Source: Pipra filicauda (taxonomy: Eukaryota; Chordata; Aves; Passeriformes; Pipridae). Taken from it: DNA of 64,000 nucleotides. Both the position numbers and the translations under genes were made by a program. The notes below the pieces were generated by a model. The model ran no database searches and was not told the origin of the DNA. It worked only from the letters and a program-made list of their open reading frames with translations. This document shows, piece by piece, positions 1 to 11,123 of the stretch. The stretch lies in the NCBI RefSeq assembly GCF_003945595.2, contig NW_024104358.1, positions 558,001 through 622,000 of the forward strand, written 5' to 3'. Numbering within the stretch: position 1 is the first letter of the stretch; every line of letters starts with the position of its first letter.

Positions 1-227
1 TTATTTCTCACTACTTTACTCTGATTTTTACTGACAATAAATTAAACTGATTTCCCCAGGTTGAGTCTGTTTTGCCTGTGATGAGTGAGCTCTCCCCTTA
101 GTGATCCCTCCCCTTCCTTATCTCAACCCACAAGCCTTTTGTTATATTTTCTCTCCCCTGTCCAGCTGAGAAGTGGTAGAGTGGCTTTAGTGGGCATCTG
201 GTATCCAGTCAAGGTCAACTCACCACA
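1..227 (+). mobile_element. 3' part of an endogenous retrovirus LTR (ERVL-like), cut by window edge
   Basis: The segment carries a polyadenylation signal (aataaa, 36-41), then a pyrimidine-rich stretch, and ends in ...caccaca at 227, which fits an LTR ending in CA. The order of motifs near the end (a ctccc-rich run, gtggtagagtggcttt, a gggcatctgg block, then caactcaccaca) resembles avian ERVL-type LTRs as I remember them; this family assignment is recall, not a search. No primer-binding-like TGG follows the CA end, so this is more likely a solo or 3' LTR than a 5' LTR. The upstream half lies outside the window, so the target duplication cannot be tested. No retroviral coding frame is seen next to it. 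Confidence 0.55.
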
Positions 228-916
228 ATTACAGAACAAGAACAACTAAGTGCTCCCCTTAGCTACAGCAGCTAAGGCCAAAGGAAAAAGAGAGAGGTGG
301 TATTTGAGTAACTCTAACACTGCTTCTGTGATGGCAGAGAATTTGCAGTTATGGGCTTGAGCATGAGACATGGCTGCAATACCTTCTCATCAGATCTGTG
401 CAAAACTGTAAGATAATACTTCATTAGAGAAAATATACAACACATCCTATTCCTTATGCTCTCTTCACACGCTTGTAAATGTTGCATAAGAAGCAGAGTA
501 TATATATAACTATACCTACAACTCCTTGTCACGTGAAAGGTGGGAGTTTGGATTTTTGCCTGTTGGTATCTTTGGGAGAGTCGAGACCCTGGTGCCTGAC
601 AGTCTGTCAGCATCCTGTAATGAGACCCTTCACCAACAGATTCACAAGATCGGAGGGTACCTCAACCTGCCTTGTTAGGGGAAACTCATAAGAGCCAAGA
701 CCCCTCTGCAACTGGTGTTAAGCGCTGCCAGCAACTGCAAGGACTAACTTTACAGTTTATGGAATAACACTCTGTTAGTACAAATTGTGACAGATAATTA
801 AGGTTTGAATGTTGTCGGTGATAGTGTCTACTGCAAGAATATGGCTTAAAAAAAACCAGTCTATTAATACATATATTAAGCAAGTACAAGTTCTGATACA
901 AAGCAATCTACTTATA
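228..916. other. Unassigned sequence between two LTRs
   Basis: Nothing recognisable was found here. The open frames are under 100 codons, on both strands, without splice sites or similarity that I recognise. It could be host flank or badly decayed internal sequence of an endogenous retrovirus, but no gag or pol motif is readable. Confidence 0.4.
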
Positions 917-1175
917 TGTTGTGGGGGTAAGCACAAACAAAAGCTTTAGTCTTCAAAGCAGCATTTAATGCACGTAGACAATATTTCTCACCCAAGGCGT
1001 CCCTCTGGCGGGGGAGAAGATGGACTCAGCCCATCGACTGATCCCAGCAGTTTCAGTGGAGGTCTTCTCCCACTTTCCCCCTATCCCCAGCTTACTTTTA
1101 TACTATTTGCTTTATGTTTGGGTGGAGTTTGAGTGGGTCTAGTCATAAATACCTTTTATTTCTGATTGGTGTATT
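917..1175 (-). mobile_element. Probable LTR, minus strand (promoter, R and U5 part)
   Basis: Read on the minus strand this segment has the order expected of an LTR. A CCAAT box lies at 1165-1169, a TATA box (TATAAAAG) at 1095-1102 about 65 bp further on, and an ATTAAA polyadenylation signal at 964-969. It ends in ...cttacccccaca, the complement of 920 onward, or three bases later at 917. Only this core can be delimited; U3 probably extends to higher coordinates, perhaps near 1390, but no TG start or matching target duplication was found. The family is not identified. It could also be a non-retroviral promoter-like sequence, although promoter plus poly(A) signal within 130 bp plus a CA terminus favours an LTR. 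Confidence 0.5.
1095..1169 (-). promoter_or_regulatory. CCAAT and TATA boxes of the minus-strand LTR
   Basis: On the minus strand a CCAAT motif (1165-1169) precedes TATAAAAG (1095-1102). Transcription would be expected to start near 1065-1070 and read toward lower coordinates, through the ATTAAA at 964-969. Spacing is typical of RNA polymerase II promoters in LTRs. Whether it is active cannot be told from sequence. Confidence 0.45.
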
Positions 1176-3244
1176 TAATGGGAGGGGGGTGGTGGTTGTG
1201 GTTTGGCACCTGAGGAGGGAGTTTGACATGTTTGTTGGCTTCAGCAGCAGAACATCTTGATTCTTCCTTGTCAGACGGGTACTGTATGGTCTCAGTACCA
1301 CAATGTTCTCCCATTCTGCTGGGATTAGAATGGAGGGGGGCCACGTAGTGTCCACTTCGTTCCACACTCCGTCCTGTTTCTCTGAGCAGATGTTTATTGT
1401 TGTATAGGAGAGGATGTCAGCCTCAGTCCATCCAGGTAGTTGCAGCTGCTTTTTACCTTAAAATTCTGAATTCTCTCTAGGTTTAACTCTATCCATCATC
1501 CCACACTCCTCTCACTACAAACACACCTGTAAACCACCAGCTGCACACGTATAATCACAAACCCAGCTTCACATTATTCACATTTTGTGTGGCTGGAAAA
1601 AACCATCCTTCTCCAATGACAGTAAACATTCTTGGCTAAGCCACTAGGTCTGACAGGACTCCAACAGCCAGGTGAGATCCTTCACCACTCATTGAAAGGA
1701 TGAGCCTGCAGTGCATCTTGTCTTCTAGGAGTTGTCTAAATAAGGAAGAAGACAGCTAGGACCAAATATGAGAGATACTCTATGGCAGGAGAACAGAAGT
1801 GTCCTGGGTGCAGCCTCAGCCAGCCAGTTAAGGATAGAGGAGTTCTCAGGAAACCCTAATCTTCTCTTGGACTATTTTTGTACCTCGGAAGGGTCTTTGA
1901 TTTGAAAAGGTGATGTGAGTCCATCTGTAAAATAAGAAGGATAATAAAAATTTGTTCCAGGCATCTTACTTTTATTAGTTATTGATGTCTACAAGCAGGT
2001 TGGCATGGCACAAAGCTTGAATAATGCTGCTTTTAACCAATGAGTTGTAAATGTAAGTCTGGAGCTCATCAGTGGCCTGGAGTGTGATAGTTTCGGCAAT
2101 GTTTGCCCTTGTCTGAATGTCATAACAGAGCAGGGAGGGCTGAAGGAGCACATATCAACACAGGAAGGTGTGCTTCGAGAAAGGATGCATGAAAACTGCA
2201 GTGCATGCCTTTCGAAACTGTATAAAAGAAGAATTCAGTTGTGTTGAGGATGGTCTGAAGAATGGAGGAGACGATAAAGGCATCACCGAGATGTGATGTA
2301 CTGGCTGAGTGGAAATGAGAGCAGGAAATATTGCAGCTGATGCTATAGGTCAGAGCAGTGTTCTGGGGATTCTTGAAGGGAAGCACAAGTAGCTGAAATT
2401 TAATGCAGGAGGCCAAAGGAAAATGATGGAAGAATTCAGAGGTGCCGCTGTGGAGGCAGATGATTTACTGAGACATTTGAAATAGGTTGCAAAGGAAAAA
2501 GGTGAAAATGAAGAGGAGGCTCTAGTAGTCTTGAGGAGAAATGATCAGGGCATGACCACAATTTTTGTCACATGGCTGACACAGGTGAGACTTCAAGAAG
2601 TTGCTCATGGTGATGTAATTTGGCAAATGTCTGACTCTTATTTCAGACTGGGAGAGATGAGTCTGAGGAGATTTAATTAGCATGTAGGACTCCTTGTAGG
2701 AAATTGCTAAGTGTTGCTATACCCAGAAGTTTCTCAGGAAATAGAAAGCAAAATGAAAAATGGTCACGATTTCCTCACTTCACAGAGAAATTGTGCAAGA
2801 TTCGCAATCTGTTCTTGCTGTCCAGGAGATGAATATTCAACCTGTTGTCTCTCTATGAATAGAACGCTCTAGAAAGATCAAGTCCTTTCTTGATCCTCTA
2901 GAGTGTTCATGCTGAATGATGGTTGAAACATAGCTCAATAAATGCTTTATGAAGGAATAAATTCTATCTTGATTTCACATTGAATTGTTATAGACAAGCA
3001 ACTGTTCTGAAAATATTTTCACATATTCATTCGTCTCCCTTTAGAGAATGCAGTGTGCCAGTTTCTGAGAGAGAACAAAATTATCATGTATTATTTTTAG
3101 ATGTAAGCAATTTGTGGTTAATGTTACTCTGCCAGAACAGGGTACCAATCTCCCAGTTTCAAAACCAGGCATGTTTATTGGATAGCTATAAAACTCAGTG
3201 TGAAGGAAAGAGGGGAAATTTTCACCCAACTCAAATAATCTGAC
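1176..3244. other. Intergenic or intronic sequence, mostly unassigned
   Basis: The first 200 or so bases may be the rest of the U3 region of the neighbouring LTR. The remainder has no recognised repeat or gene, apart from the hairpin at 2862-2908. The open frames are short and give no recognisable product. Confidence 0.4.
2862..2908. repeat. Near-perfect inverted repeat (20-21 bp arms, 6-base loop)
   Basis: The left arm (2862-2882) and right arm (2889-2908) are complementary over about 20 bp, with one G/T wobble and one bulged base, around the loop tcctttt-like 2883-2888. Each arm contains a CTCTAGA/GATCAAG core. At 47 nt the whole is too short for a typical microRNA precursor. It may be a cruciform-forming palindrome, the fold-back end of a small DNA transposon, or chance. 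Confidence 0.7.
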
Positions 3245-3316
3245 ATGTACTTCCAGCCTACAAATAAGACTGAAGCTGGAGTAGCTCAACAAGAGAAGAT
3301 GAAGAATATTAATGTA

Positions 3317-3530
3317 CTGAAATGTCTATACGTGGATGCAAGGAGCATGGAAAATAAGCAACAGGCACTAGAAGAGATACTAAACAATGAAGTTAATGAG
3401 CTGGTGGGCATAGCTGAGGCAAGGTGGGCTGATTCCTGTCAATGCTTTGAATGTCAATAAAGAGGCAGACATCTGCACAGACAGCCAGAGGCATGGTGGC
3501 AGGATGCAGCTATGTTTTCTCACTGGTGTG
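3317..3530 (+). mobile_element. Relic of CR1-like LINE, endonuclease-coding region
   Basis: A plus-strand frame at 3317-3433 encodes a peptide that fits the N-terminal part of the apurinic-type endonuclease of CR1 LINEs. It has the ARSMENK motif (typical N-A-R-S-M-x-N-K), then a stretch ending in ELVGIAEARW, which matches the usual D-I-V-x-I-x-E-x-W position with the last part altered. The frame is broken by a stop at 3458. Weaker similarity (the arginine- and glycine-rich block that follows in CR1) seems to continue in other frames to about 3530. The element is therefore a dead, truncated copy. The rest of the LINE is not found downstream. Confidence 0.6.
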
Positions 3531-6500
3531 GTGCATGCAATGGGCTCGAATGATGTTCTGGTTTCTTGAAAAAACTTTAACTTGGTAGATTAGAAGAAAT
3601 AATGAACATGATGGATCCAGTGCAACTTTTTTTGTTCATGAGCTCTTGGAAATCCACAGTCCTGAACAAACTGGATGTTTGTGATAAAAAACAGTTCAAA
3701 CACTTTTAGTTAAATTAACACTCACTGTTAAGTAGTGTAGTAAAACTACAAAACACTGGATGCTCTATTTGAATGTTGGGTGTATTCTTATGAAGCTTCC
3801 TAATTGCAATAATTAGTACCAGCCTTGGGACAGGCCACCCGCTTCTCTTTCCCACTTTGATGTCAGCTGCTGAAGGGAAGAATGTAAATAAAAGCTGGAC
3901 TGTAAACAGAAACACTTGCTGAGACCTATGGTCCCAGTATTGCAGCCCTATCTCACTGTTTTAGGATGAATAGCTCAAACATATTCGAAAGAACTATCCG
4001 ACGAAATATGTAACCATAAATAAGACATTTTAGCCACCTCTAGGCATGGGTAGTTTGACCATCAGCTGATTTGCACATCTCTTTTGCACATGGAGTGTTA
4101 TCACAGAAATCCTGCGTCCATTACCTGAACTGCAGTGTTTGGAACCAGCTGGCACTAGGTGAAGCCAGACTCAGCTTTCCCATGGAGCCACAGTTGACTC
4201 AAACTGGCCAAAGATATATTCTCTACCATATAGTGATTGACATGCTCAGGAATGAAAACTAGGGTAAAGGAACAAAACAGTGAAATTTTGGCTTCCAAGG
4301 TGGCCATTGCTCAGCTTGTCTGCCTGTGGGCCAAGGTGAGTAACCTCCTTGGTCTCACTTGTCTTCTTCTCTTTCCCTCACCTGTTAAACTGTCTTTATC
4401 TCAACTCATGAGTTTTGTCTCTTTTGGTCTACTTGTTCTCTCTCAGTGGAACTGGAAAACTCAAGGAAAAAGGTAGTCTCGTGAGCATATCAATGTGAAT
4501 ACAACATCATGGGACATTGTGCTAGCCACAAGGTTAGTGCCAGGGCTATTTCTGAGGCACATCAATAAAGACACCTTCAGCCTGATTTGGCACCTGCTTT
4601 CCTGCTCCTGGAGGGATGAGATATCTCAAAAGCCTGTGTGAATTATGGAGTAAGAGGTTAGGTACCCAGAATGCCACCTTCTGCTAGAAACTGGGGGCCT
4701 CAGGTCCCTTTCAAGTTAGCTTCCCACAGATGTACGCACTCCTAAATAACTGTCTAAGGATAGTTAATTCAGAGACACTTTTCCACAGGCATTACAGACA
4801 AGATTCCTCCAAGTTTGGATCTGTCCACTATCCATTAGTTACCACTATCCCAGAAAGTCTTGAAGCTTCCCTTGTCCTCCTCAAGCCACAGACCACACCA
4901 TACCAAAACACCATTGTGGGAATCAGTCACTCTGGGAGGAAAAACACCAAAAAATTATCATAGGTCCTCCATGAAGAGGTGGTGGAGACTGAGGCTATAT
5001 GCTAGATGTATGGATTACTAGTTGCCTCCAGGACAAGCCCTGAACCGTCAGCCTGCAATCCACACCGTGCCACTGGCCAAGTTGCATGCAGCCTGTTGCA
5101 CATGCCTGTAGGCAGGTAGGCACAGCCTAAGCCTTGTTTAAACCAAGGTAGGAAAAGACAGGCATCTGCTGCAGAATACCTGCAAGGTGAGGGCACGTCT
5201 CCAAACAGGCAGTTGCTGCTGTGGATGATCCTGGTCTGAATAAAGCAATGATGGGAATTAAAATAGTATCATCTGTCACCTCCTGTGATCAGCATCTTGG
5301 CTACCTAATCTCATTTCCTCCTTGAGATTTTGGCTTCGTGGCTGGTGGCTGTGGGGAAAAGATGATGTGAAACCACCATGTTTCATGGTGGCTGGACAGT
5401 GCACTAAAATACACGGAGAAAGATTTCTGGGATGGTAGGGACAAGCATAAAAGAGTTCACAGGCTGTTTATCCAGGAGTTAGCTTTTTCAAAGGCATCTA
5501 CAGCCTCTGTCCCCAGGCAGGGCTTCCTGGCCTTGGGAGAGAGCAGTGCTGCTCGCAGGTGGCTGGGGTCTTCATACCCAGGATGTTACTGCTGTCCCTT
5601 CCCAGCACTTTTTGTGGCACCCATATGCAACCCAGAGCTGAGAGAATGAAACCACATGTGCACCTGGTGCTTCAGTCTTCCAACACGTTTCACTCTTGGG
5701 GAACTCACTGGTTCCCCATGCAGGCACTTCCTACTCTCTTCCCATCACCCCAAAAGCTGATGTCTCCTCTCCCAGAAGTCCTGCACCTGCTGAGCCGCCC
5801 TCCCAGACTCTTTCAGATTAGCTTAAATGCTTTCGAGCAGTAGATGCTTCCTTGCCCAGATCTGTTGAAAGACAGGGAATGCTTGTTTGACTAAGCTGCC
5901 CCTTAAGCCTTTAACAGGAAGCTTTTATCTAGCAGAACCAGGGAGTGAAACACACAGGACATAGACTTGTTAGCAGAAAATATTGCACCGTTGTGGTTTC
6001 TTTGGCAGCTTGGCAGCAGACTGCAACACTTTATAGACATGTGTGTGTCAAAGGAAGCCATGTGGGGCTGGATGCAGCCTGCTGGGAGCAGGAGAGGGAG
6101 AGGAACTGGAGATGGGTCTGGGATGAGATATTGCAAGCTGCAACTGCCCTACATGCATCATTAGATCTACACTTTTAGATATAAAAACAGTGTGGGACTG
6201 TCAACACAAAATATGTCACTCACAGGTAGAAATTGCCTGGCATCCTGCAATTCTTATTTGCATGAAATCAAAAATAGTAGGAGGAAATCTGCCCACAGCA
6301 GACTTTCAATTTACGTCAGTCTGCCAAAGTCTTAAGTGAAAGCAAGCCACTGTGTGAACACTTAGTCATCGCCTTCATTTAACATCCAGTGGGTGTAATG
6401 TTTGGCAGCCTAGCCCTCTGAAGAGACAGCCCTGGCATCTCATTTTAGCACATTATCCCATTATATTGTGTGCTGTAGTATCCCAGTGTATGGAAAGCAA

Positions 6501-6699
6501 TGAAAACATGTAACTGTGCACAAAGGCCACACAATCATAGATGGCTCATCTGGGGCAAGCAGAGTGCCTGTGATTAAAACCTAGAGGGTAAGGTGAGGTG
6601 AGAGCTCGGACTGCCTGAGCAAGCTGGGGTTTGGAGACCAGCACCCTCTACAGTTGAGGAGCCTATTTCCAAACCTGCTCCTGCAAGGAAGCAAAGAAG
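3531..6699. other. Unassigned sequence, no gene recognised
   Basis: This stretch has short open frames on both strands, none with convincing splice signals or a recognisable product. A donor-like site (ccaag/gtgagt near 4335) has no partner that I can support. No repeats were recognised with confidence. Confidence 0.4.
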
Positions 6700-6810
6700 A
6701 CTGTTCACGTGACCTGATGTAGTGGTTGGCATCCCTGCCCATGGCAGGGGGGTTGGAACTAGATGATCTTTGAGGACCCTTCCAACCCAGACCATTCTAT
6801 GAATCTATGA
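6700..6810 (+). mobile_element. CR1 LINE, 3' end
   Basis: The segment shows the standard end of avian CR1: gacctgatgtagtggttggc, the catggcaggggggttggaac block, gatgatctttgagg, and the terminal ttccaacccagaccattc. It finishes in imperfect 8-base repeats of the attctatga type. The 5' truncation is typical, because CR1 reverse transcription usually stops early. The upstream part (6572-6700) may belong to the same copy but is too diverged to be sure. It has no coding capacity. Confidence 0.9.
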
Positions 6811-7663
6811 GTCTATGAAATAGGAGTGGCACTGCTCTGCCACACACAGAACAACTTGGAAACTTATTTTCACTTCTTTCTTGTTTTGGTGCTTTGTATC
6901 CTCATGTCTCCTCTCCTTAATGGTGCTCAGGTGATTTGTGCTCTAACTACATGGAGCACAGCTGGTTCCTTGGGCTTTGCCAGCCCTTCCCAGGGATATG
7001 GGTGGGCCACCCCATAGCTCACAAACAGTCTGATTCATGGAGAATGGATGTTGCCCAGTGCCTGAGCTGGGGGATCTTGGGAATGCCCTCAGGGTGGACT
7101 TAGATATCTTTTTAGACACAAAAACTTATTCCAAATCTGACCCTGCTGGGAATCAAAGACAGGATTTCAAGAATACCTAGGTAGGTGCATGATGCCGAAG
7201 TCAACTGTAGAAAGTAAGAAGTGCACAACACTGATGTTTCCTAAATCTTCATCAGCTCTTTTTCAGCAAACCCTATGATATTGCATTTATATCTGCAAAT
7301 ACTAAATATCTGTTTTGGTCTTTAGGTGCTTAATATCTGTGTAATCAAAAATCCAAGGCCCAGCTGGATCCTCAAGAGCTCCAAACTTTCAGTGATATTG
7401 ATGTAGTTGGCAATTAAGAGCAAGACTCATGCAAGTGAGGCACCAAAACACCTAGCTTTTAGATCTTCCTGGTGCAGAACCCAAAATAAGAGTGGTCATA
7501 GAGAGACTGCAGCCATCTGGTACATTAAATATCACCAGAGGCATTCTGCCACAAAGGCCAGCCAGCATCAAAGCTTTCAGGGGCAGGGAGCCACAAGTAG
7601 ACTGACTTCTTGGAGAGGACCTGGACCATTCCTGCTCCCGGGCTGTGGCTAGATGGTCTTTGG

Positions 7664-7802
7664 CAGACTAAGAAGTGTCGAAAGCCAGGTGGGATGGGGC
7701 CCTGAGCAACCTGATCTAGTGGTTGGCATCCCTGCCCATGGAGGAGAGGTTGAAAGTAGATGATCTTTAAGGTCCCTTACAACCCAAACCATTCTGTGAT
7801 GA
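7664..7802 (+). mobile_element. CR1 LINE, 3' end
   Basis: This is a second copy in the same orientation as the one about 0.9 kb upstream. It contains ccctgagcaacctgatctag, gatgatctttaaggtccctt and caacccaaaccattctgtga. It is 5'-truncated, and the start is set where similarity to the CR1 consensus that I recall becomes visible (aaagccaggtgggatggggc). Both copies contain the full 3' tail, so they are independent insertions rather than halves of one element. Confidence 0.88.
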
Positions 7803-9276
7803 AGAGGTGGCACAATCCAAAAAAGTTTCCAGGCAAAAAAAAGCACTCATAACTGAAATACAGTTTCTCTAAAAATCCCTTGGCACTCCACAGCTGACCA
7901 GCACAGAGAGAGTCATGGGCTCTCTGTACAGCCCATGGAAGGGAGCAGTGCTGGTGGAAGAAGAGACCTACCATCCACCTTCATCAGGTGCCCTGACTCC
8001 TAGGCTGGAGCACGGCGGGTTTGCTTGTGCACCCTCTTCTTGGCCCCAGGAGCCTTGACTTTTTTGTGCATGCAGCTGCTTTCTTGCTATTTTTCTAAAC
8101 CTCAGACAGCTCCCTGCTTTGCTGGCCAGCCACTGTCTGTCTTAGCCATTTATCTGCCTCTGGGCACTGGAGGAACCTGAACACCACAGAGGCAGAAAGT
8201 CCTGTGAGAGTTTCACCGTTGTGTGCTCAGCTGAGCAACTGCAAAATTCCTCCTTGCGTGTTGTGCCTTTTAAACTGTTATTCCTAGAAAAACTAGACAT
8301 AGCTAATGTGGTACTTTTGAGATCTTATAACAGGCCATGATGACATGAGTATCCTTGTAATTCCACCCGAGCTGAGGGCAAGAAGGTGGATATTTTAATT
8401 TACATTTAGCCTGTGACCTGATCCCATGAAAGTATCCTCGCTAATAGGCTTGATACAGTGGGATTACTCTCATTACTCAGTAAAGAGTGAGCCCACCAGC
8501 AGAATAAACATTGGCAGGATCAAGTAGCAGATGAGTCATCTTTTCCAAACACAAAAAGACAGCGCGACAGTAAATAAACATGTTAGTTAAATTAACTATC
8601 ACACACAAATTCCATATATCTGTAAAACAACTTTGGCATAGCCAGCACCACAAACTAAAGCACTGTCTAGGTCTCTGTCCTAGCACAAGTATACCCAGCT
8701 AACACTGTCCCTGTGCACAACAATGCCACTGCTGTGGCTGTCCCCAGCCAGGGGAATGCTCCTCCTAATCCAAACCATGTGCCAGCTGAGAGCCAACAGA
8801 TAAACTAATCGAGTCCAGCAAGACAAACATCTGCAGAGTTAACTTCTACTCTCCTTTGCTTCCTCTACAACCTATTTGAAGTTCACAAAGTCATACTGAG
8901 TAAATTAGAGGGGAACTGCATTTACAGTGTCTCTAGTGTAAACATAACACTACCATAGTCCCTCATGGGCGTTGAAAAACGTTCAACAATCAGTATAAAA
9001 ATATAACCATTAAATTAAAAAAACAATATTTAAGCTGATAACTCTTCCCTGAGGGTTTAAACCCTTCTTTTTTATTTTTAAACAAATATTAAGTTGGTGA
9101 ATATCTCCTGAGTAAAGTGATCCTAGCAGTGCAAGGATGAAGCAAAAAAGGCAGGATGCCTTGCCAACACAGAATTCTTCTTTGTAATAGTCTTTTTGCT
9201 GTTTTTTTCAGACATCTTCCAGAGGATCAAGTAAGAAATGTCTGACAGGATCACGCCATGATCAATTAGACCTCAC
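7803..9276. other. Unassigned AT-rich sequence
   Basis: No gene or repeat was recognised. Only short open frames occur. The part near 8990-9080 is strongly AT-rich. Confidence 0.4.
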
Positions 9277-9529
9277 CTATGGGAAAGTTTTACCAGTGTT
9301 CACATTTTTCTTGTTAAATTTTATCCTACTGCTCCTCACAAGCTCCGTCACTGGTATCCTTTGCAGTAAGGAACTGATCACATCAAGAGTGTCTTTAAAC
9401 TCTGGGTTCAGTGCCCACTGAGCGGGGGGGGCACTCTCAGTTACTACAACATGGTTACTGGTATGGGCATCCTGGGCCTGTCCTATAGTCAAAGCATGTT
9501 GTCCTAGGGAGGTATGAGGTTTCATCCTC
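9277..9529 (-). CDS. Candidate exon or pseudogene fragment, unknown product
   Basis: A minus-strand frame of 82 codons, with its first ATG at 9525, encodes a peptide of balanced composition (ending in SLLQRIPVTELVRSSRIKF and a basic tail) that looks more protein-like than most frames here. Just upstream of the ATG the minus strand reads ctttctgttag/agg, a passable splice acceptor, whose TAG is also an in-frame stop. Near the other end, aacactg/gtaaaa could be a donor. I do not recognise the protein. Alternatives are a chance frame, a retroelement fragment or a processed pseudogene. It lies on the same strand as the other two candidates at 10343 and 11405. Confidence 0.2.
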
Positions 9530-10342
9530 TAACAGAAAGTTGGTGTGAATATTTCCCAGAACTTATGGTTTATGTCATTCTGGGCAACAGTTAGGGCCTG
9601 TTTTTCAGCGAGGCTGAGGAAGCCAATATGTAAAATGCACTTATTGCCTGTGAAAGTCAGACACATGTAGGGACTGGGGAAAACAGAGCTGCTTGGGGAG
9701 TTTGGATGAATATGCCATCACTGCATATGATATTGTTCCTTTTAAAAGAGTGTGGTTTGTATGGAGTTCTGTAGCCTGAGATGTCAGCTTCTAAATCTTA
9801 ATGGAGCAATTTTTTTTACCTTGCAGCACTGGATTATCCACAAAGACACATTTTTCCCATTGTATTTCATTCTTAGAAGAAAACTACAGCTGATGATGAT
9901 GGTTGTTAAGAGTATTTCAGTTCTAGCCTTATTTTGACAGCATTCTAAATGAATTATGGGACCAATTTTGACAGTAGTGTTAGCCATTGGTCCCATTTTC
10001 ATGGTGATTTTGACACTATCTCTAGCATCTTTTTCAAAGCTTTGCATGGGCTGGATGCCATGTAGTTTGATGGTGAGCCTTCCCATTGAAATCCATACAA
10101 GTCTAGCACACGGGCAATTTCACAGTATGGAAGTGATGTTTCCAAAAAAGTACAGTGTCGGTATCTTTTCCTTGGGCATGGGGCCCACTTGCTGCCTTCT
10201 GAGCTGAAAAACACTCCAGTTGTAGCAGTGGCTTTGTGCAACTTATTTAAGGAGCAGAATCTCAGCTGCTGCAATCTTAATAGCTCCTCTGATTTCTGTT
10301 TCCACCTGATAAAATTACAGCTCATCTGTTTGCTTGTTGGTT

Positions 10343-10524
10343 TCATTTAAGGTTTGAATTGTGCTGATGAGCCTCATAAGATCCATTGCCTTCTGTGTCT
10401 TCTATTGAAACATTGGTGCTGAACTGGGTTGACCTGCGATGCAGGAGCTCTTCATGTTTAAACAGCTCTTGGGTGAAATCGTGACGCAAGCTGTGACAAG
10501 GTGAGGAGGGTGATGGCCTTTGGT
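10343..10524 (-). CDS. Candidate exon or pseudogene fragment, unknown product
   Basis: The minus-strand frame is open for about 60 codons and ends in a stop at 10343. It encodes a charged, hydrophilic peptide (for example HDFTQELFKHEELLHRR followed by STQFSTNVS). Two acceptor-like sites exist: gtgtcag/att with the exon starting at 10524, which has a weak pyrimidine tract, and ccttgtcacag/cttg within the frame, with a better tract. The first would join in phase with the candidate exon at 11405-11534. A second minus-strand frame (9999-10346) starts in an overlapping ATGA at the stop. This could reflect a frameshifted pseudogene or simple chance. No family was recognised. Confidence 0.18.
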
Positions 10525-11096
10525 GGGCCTCTGAATCTGACACCTGGTCATCTGTCCCTCAGACCTCTCACCTGTGCCACAGGAGAGCTGACAAGATAAT
10601 TAACGTTTTGAACTGAGAATAAAACCCCAGTAGGAACCCAGCACAGTCATGGCTCTGAATTCTTCCTGATCATTTAGTAGGACAAAACACACCAGAGAAA
10701 AGCAATTGAAAGATGTTCTTATTTTGTAAGGCCACTTCATACCCATATAGTTTTCTTCTCCACATGGTTTGATTTCAGCCGTCAAAGGGCACAGCAGGCA
10801 AGGCAGTGGAGAATCAGGCTGCGTCATTTTAATATGGAGCTTTAGCTGTGTTTCATTTTAGTAATATTTCACAGGAGGCTTCTATGACTGACAGGCACCA
10901 TATAAATAAAATATATAATCATTTCAAAAGCATAACCTGTAGGTTGCTCTCTTGTGCTGAGTACATTTGCTACTAATGTTCTTCCTCGGCCACAAATAAA
11001 ATGAATCAACAAAGCTGCTGCACATGGTAGTTTTAAAACCAGTCTATAAACTAAACATGTAAAGAGGTGTATAAAACATAAGGTAGGGTACATCTA

Positions 11097-11123
11097 TACA
11101 CACACACATACACATATATATAT
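11097..11123. repeat. (CA)n/(TA)n microsatellite
   Basis: A short run of tacacacacaca followed by catatatatatat, slightly interrupted. This is an ordinary dinucleotide repeat, probably polymorphic. Confidence 0.85.

Noticed and set aside
4237..4476. Frame followed by ccaag/gtgagt donor-like site
   Set aside because: No acceptor with pyrimidine tract upstream and no recognisable peptide.
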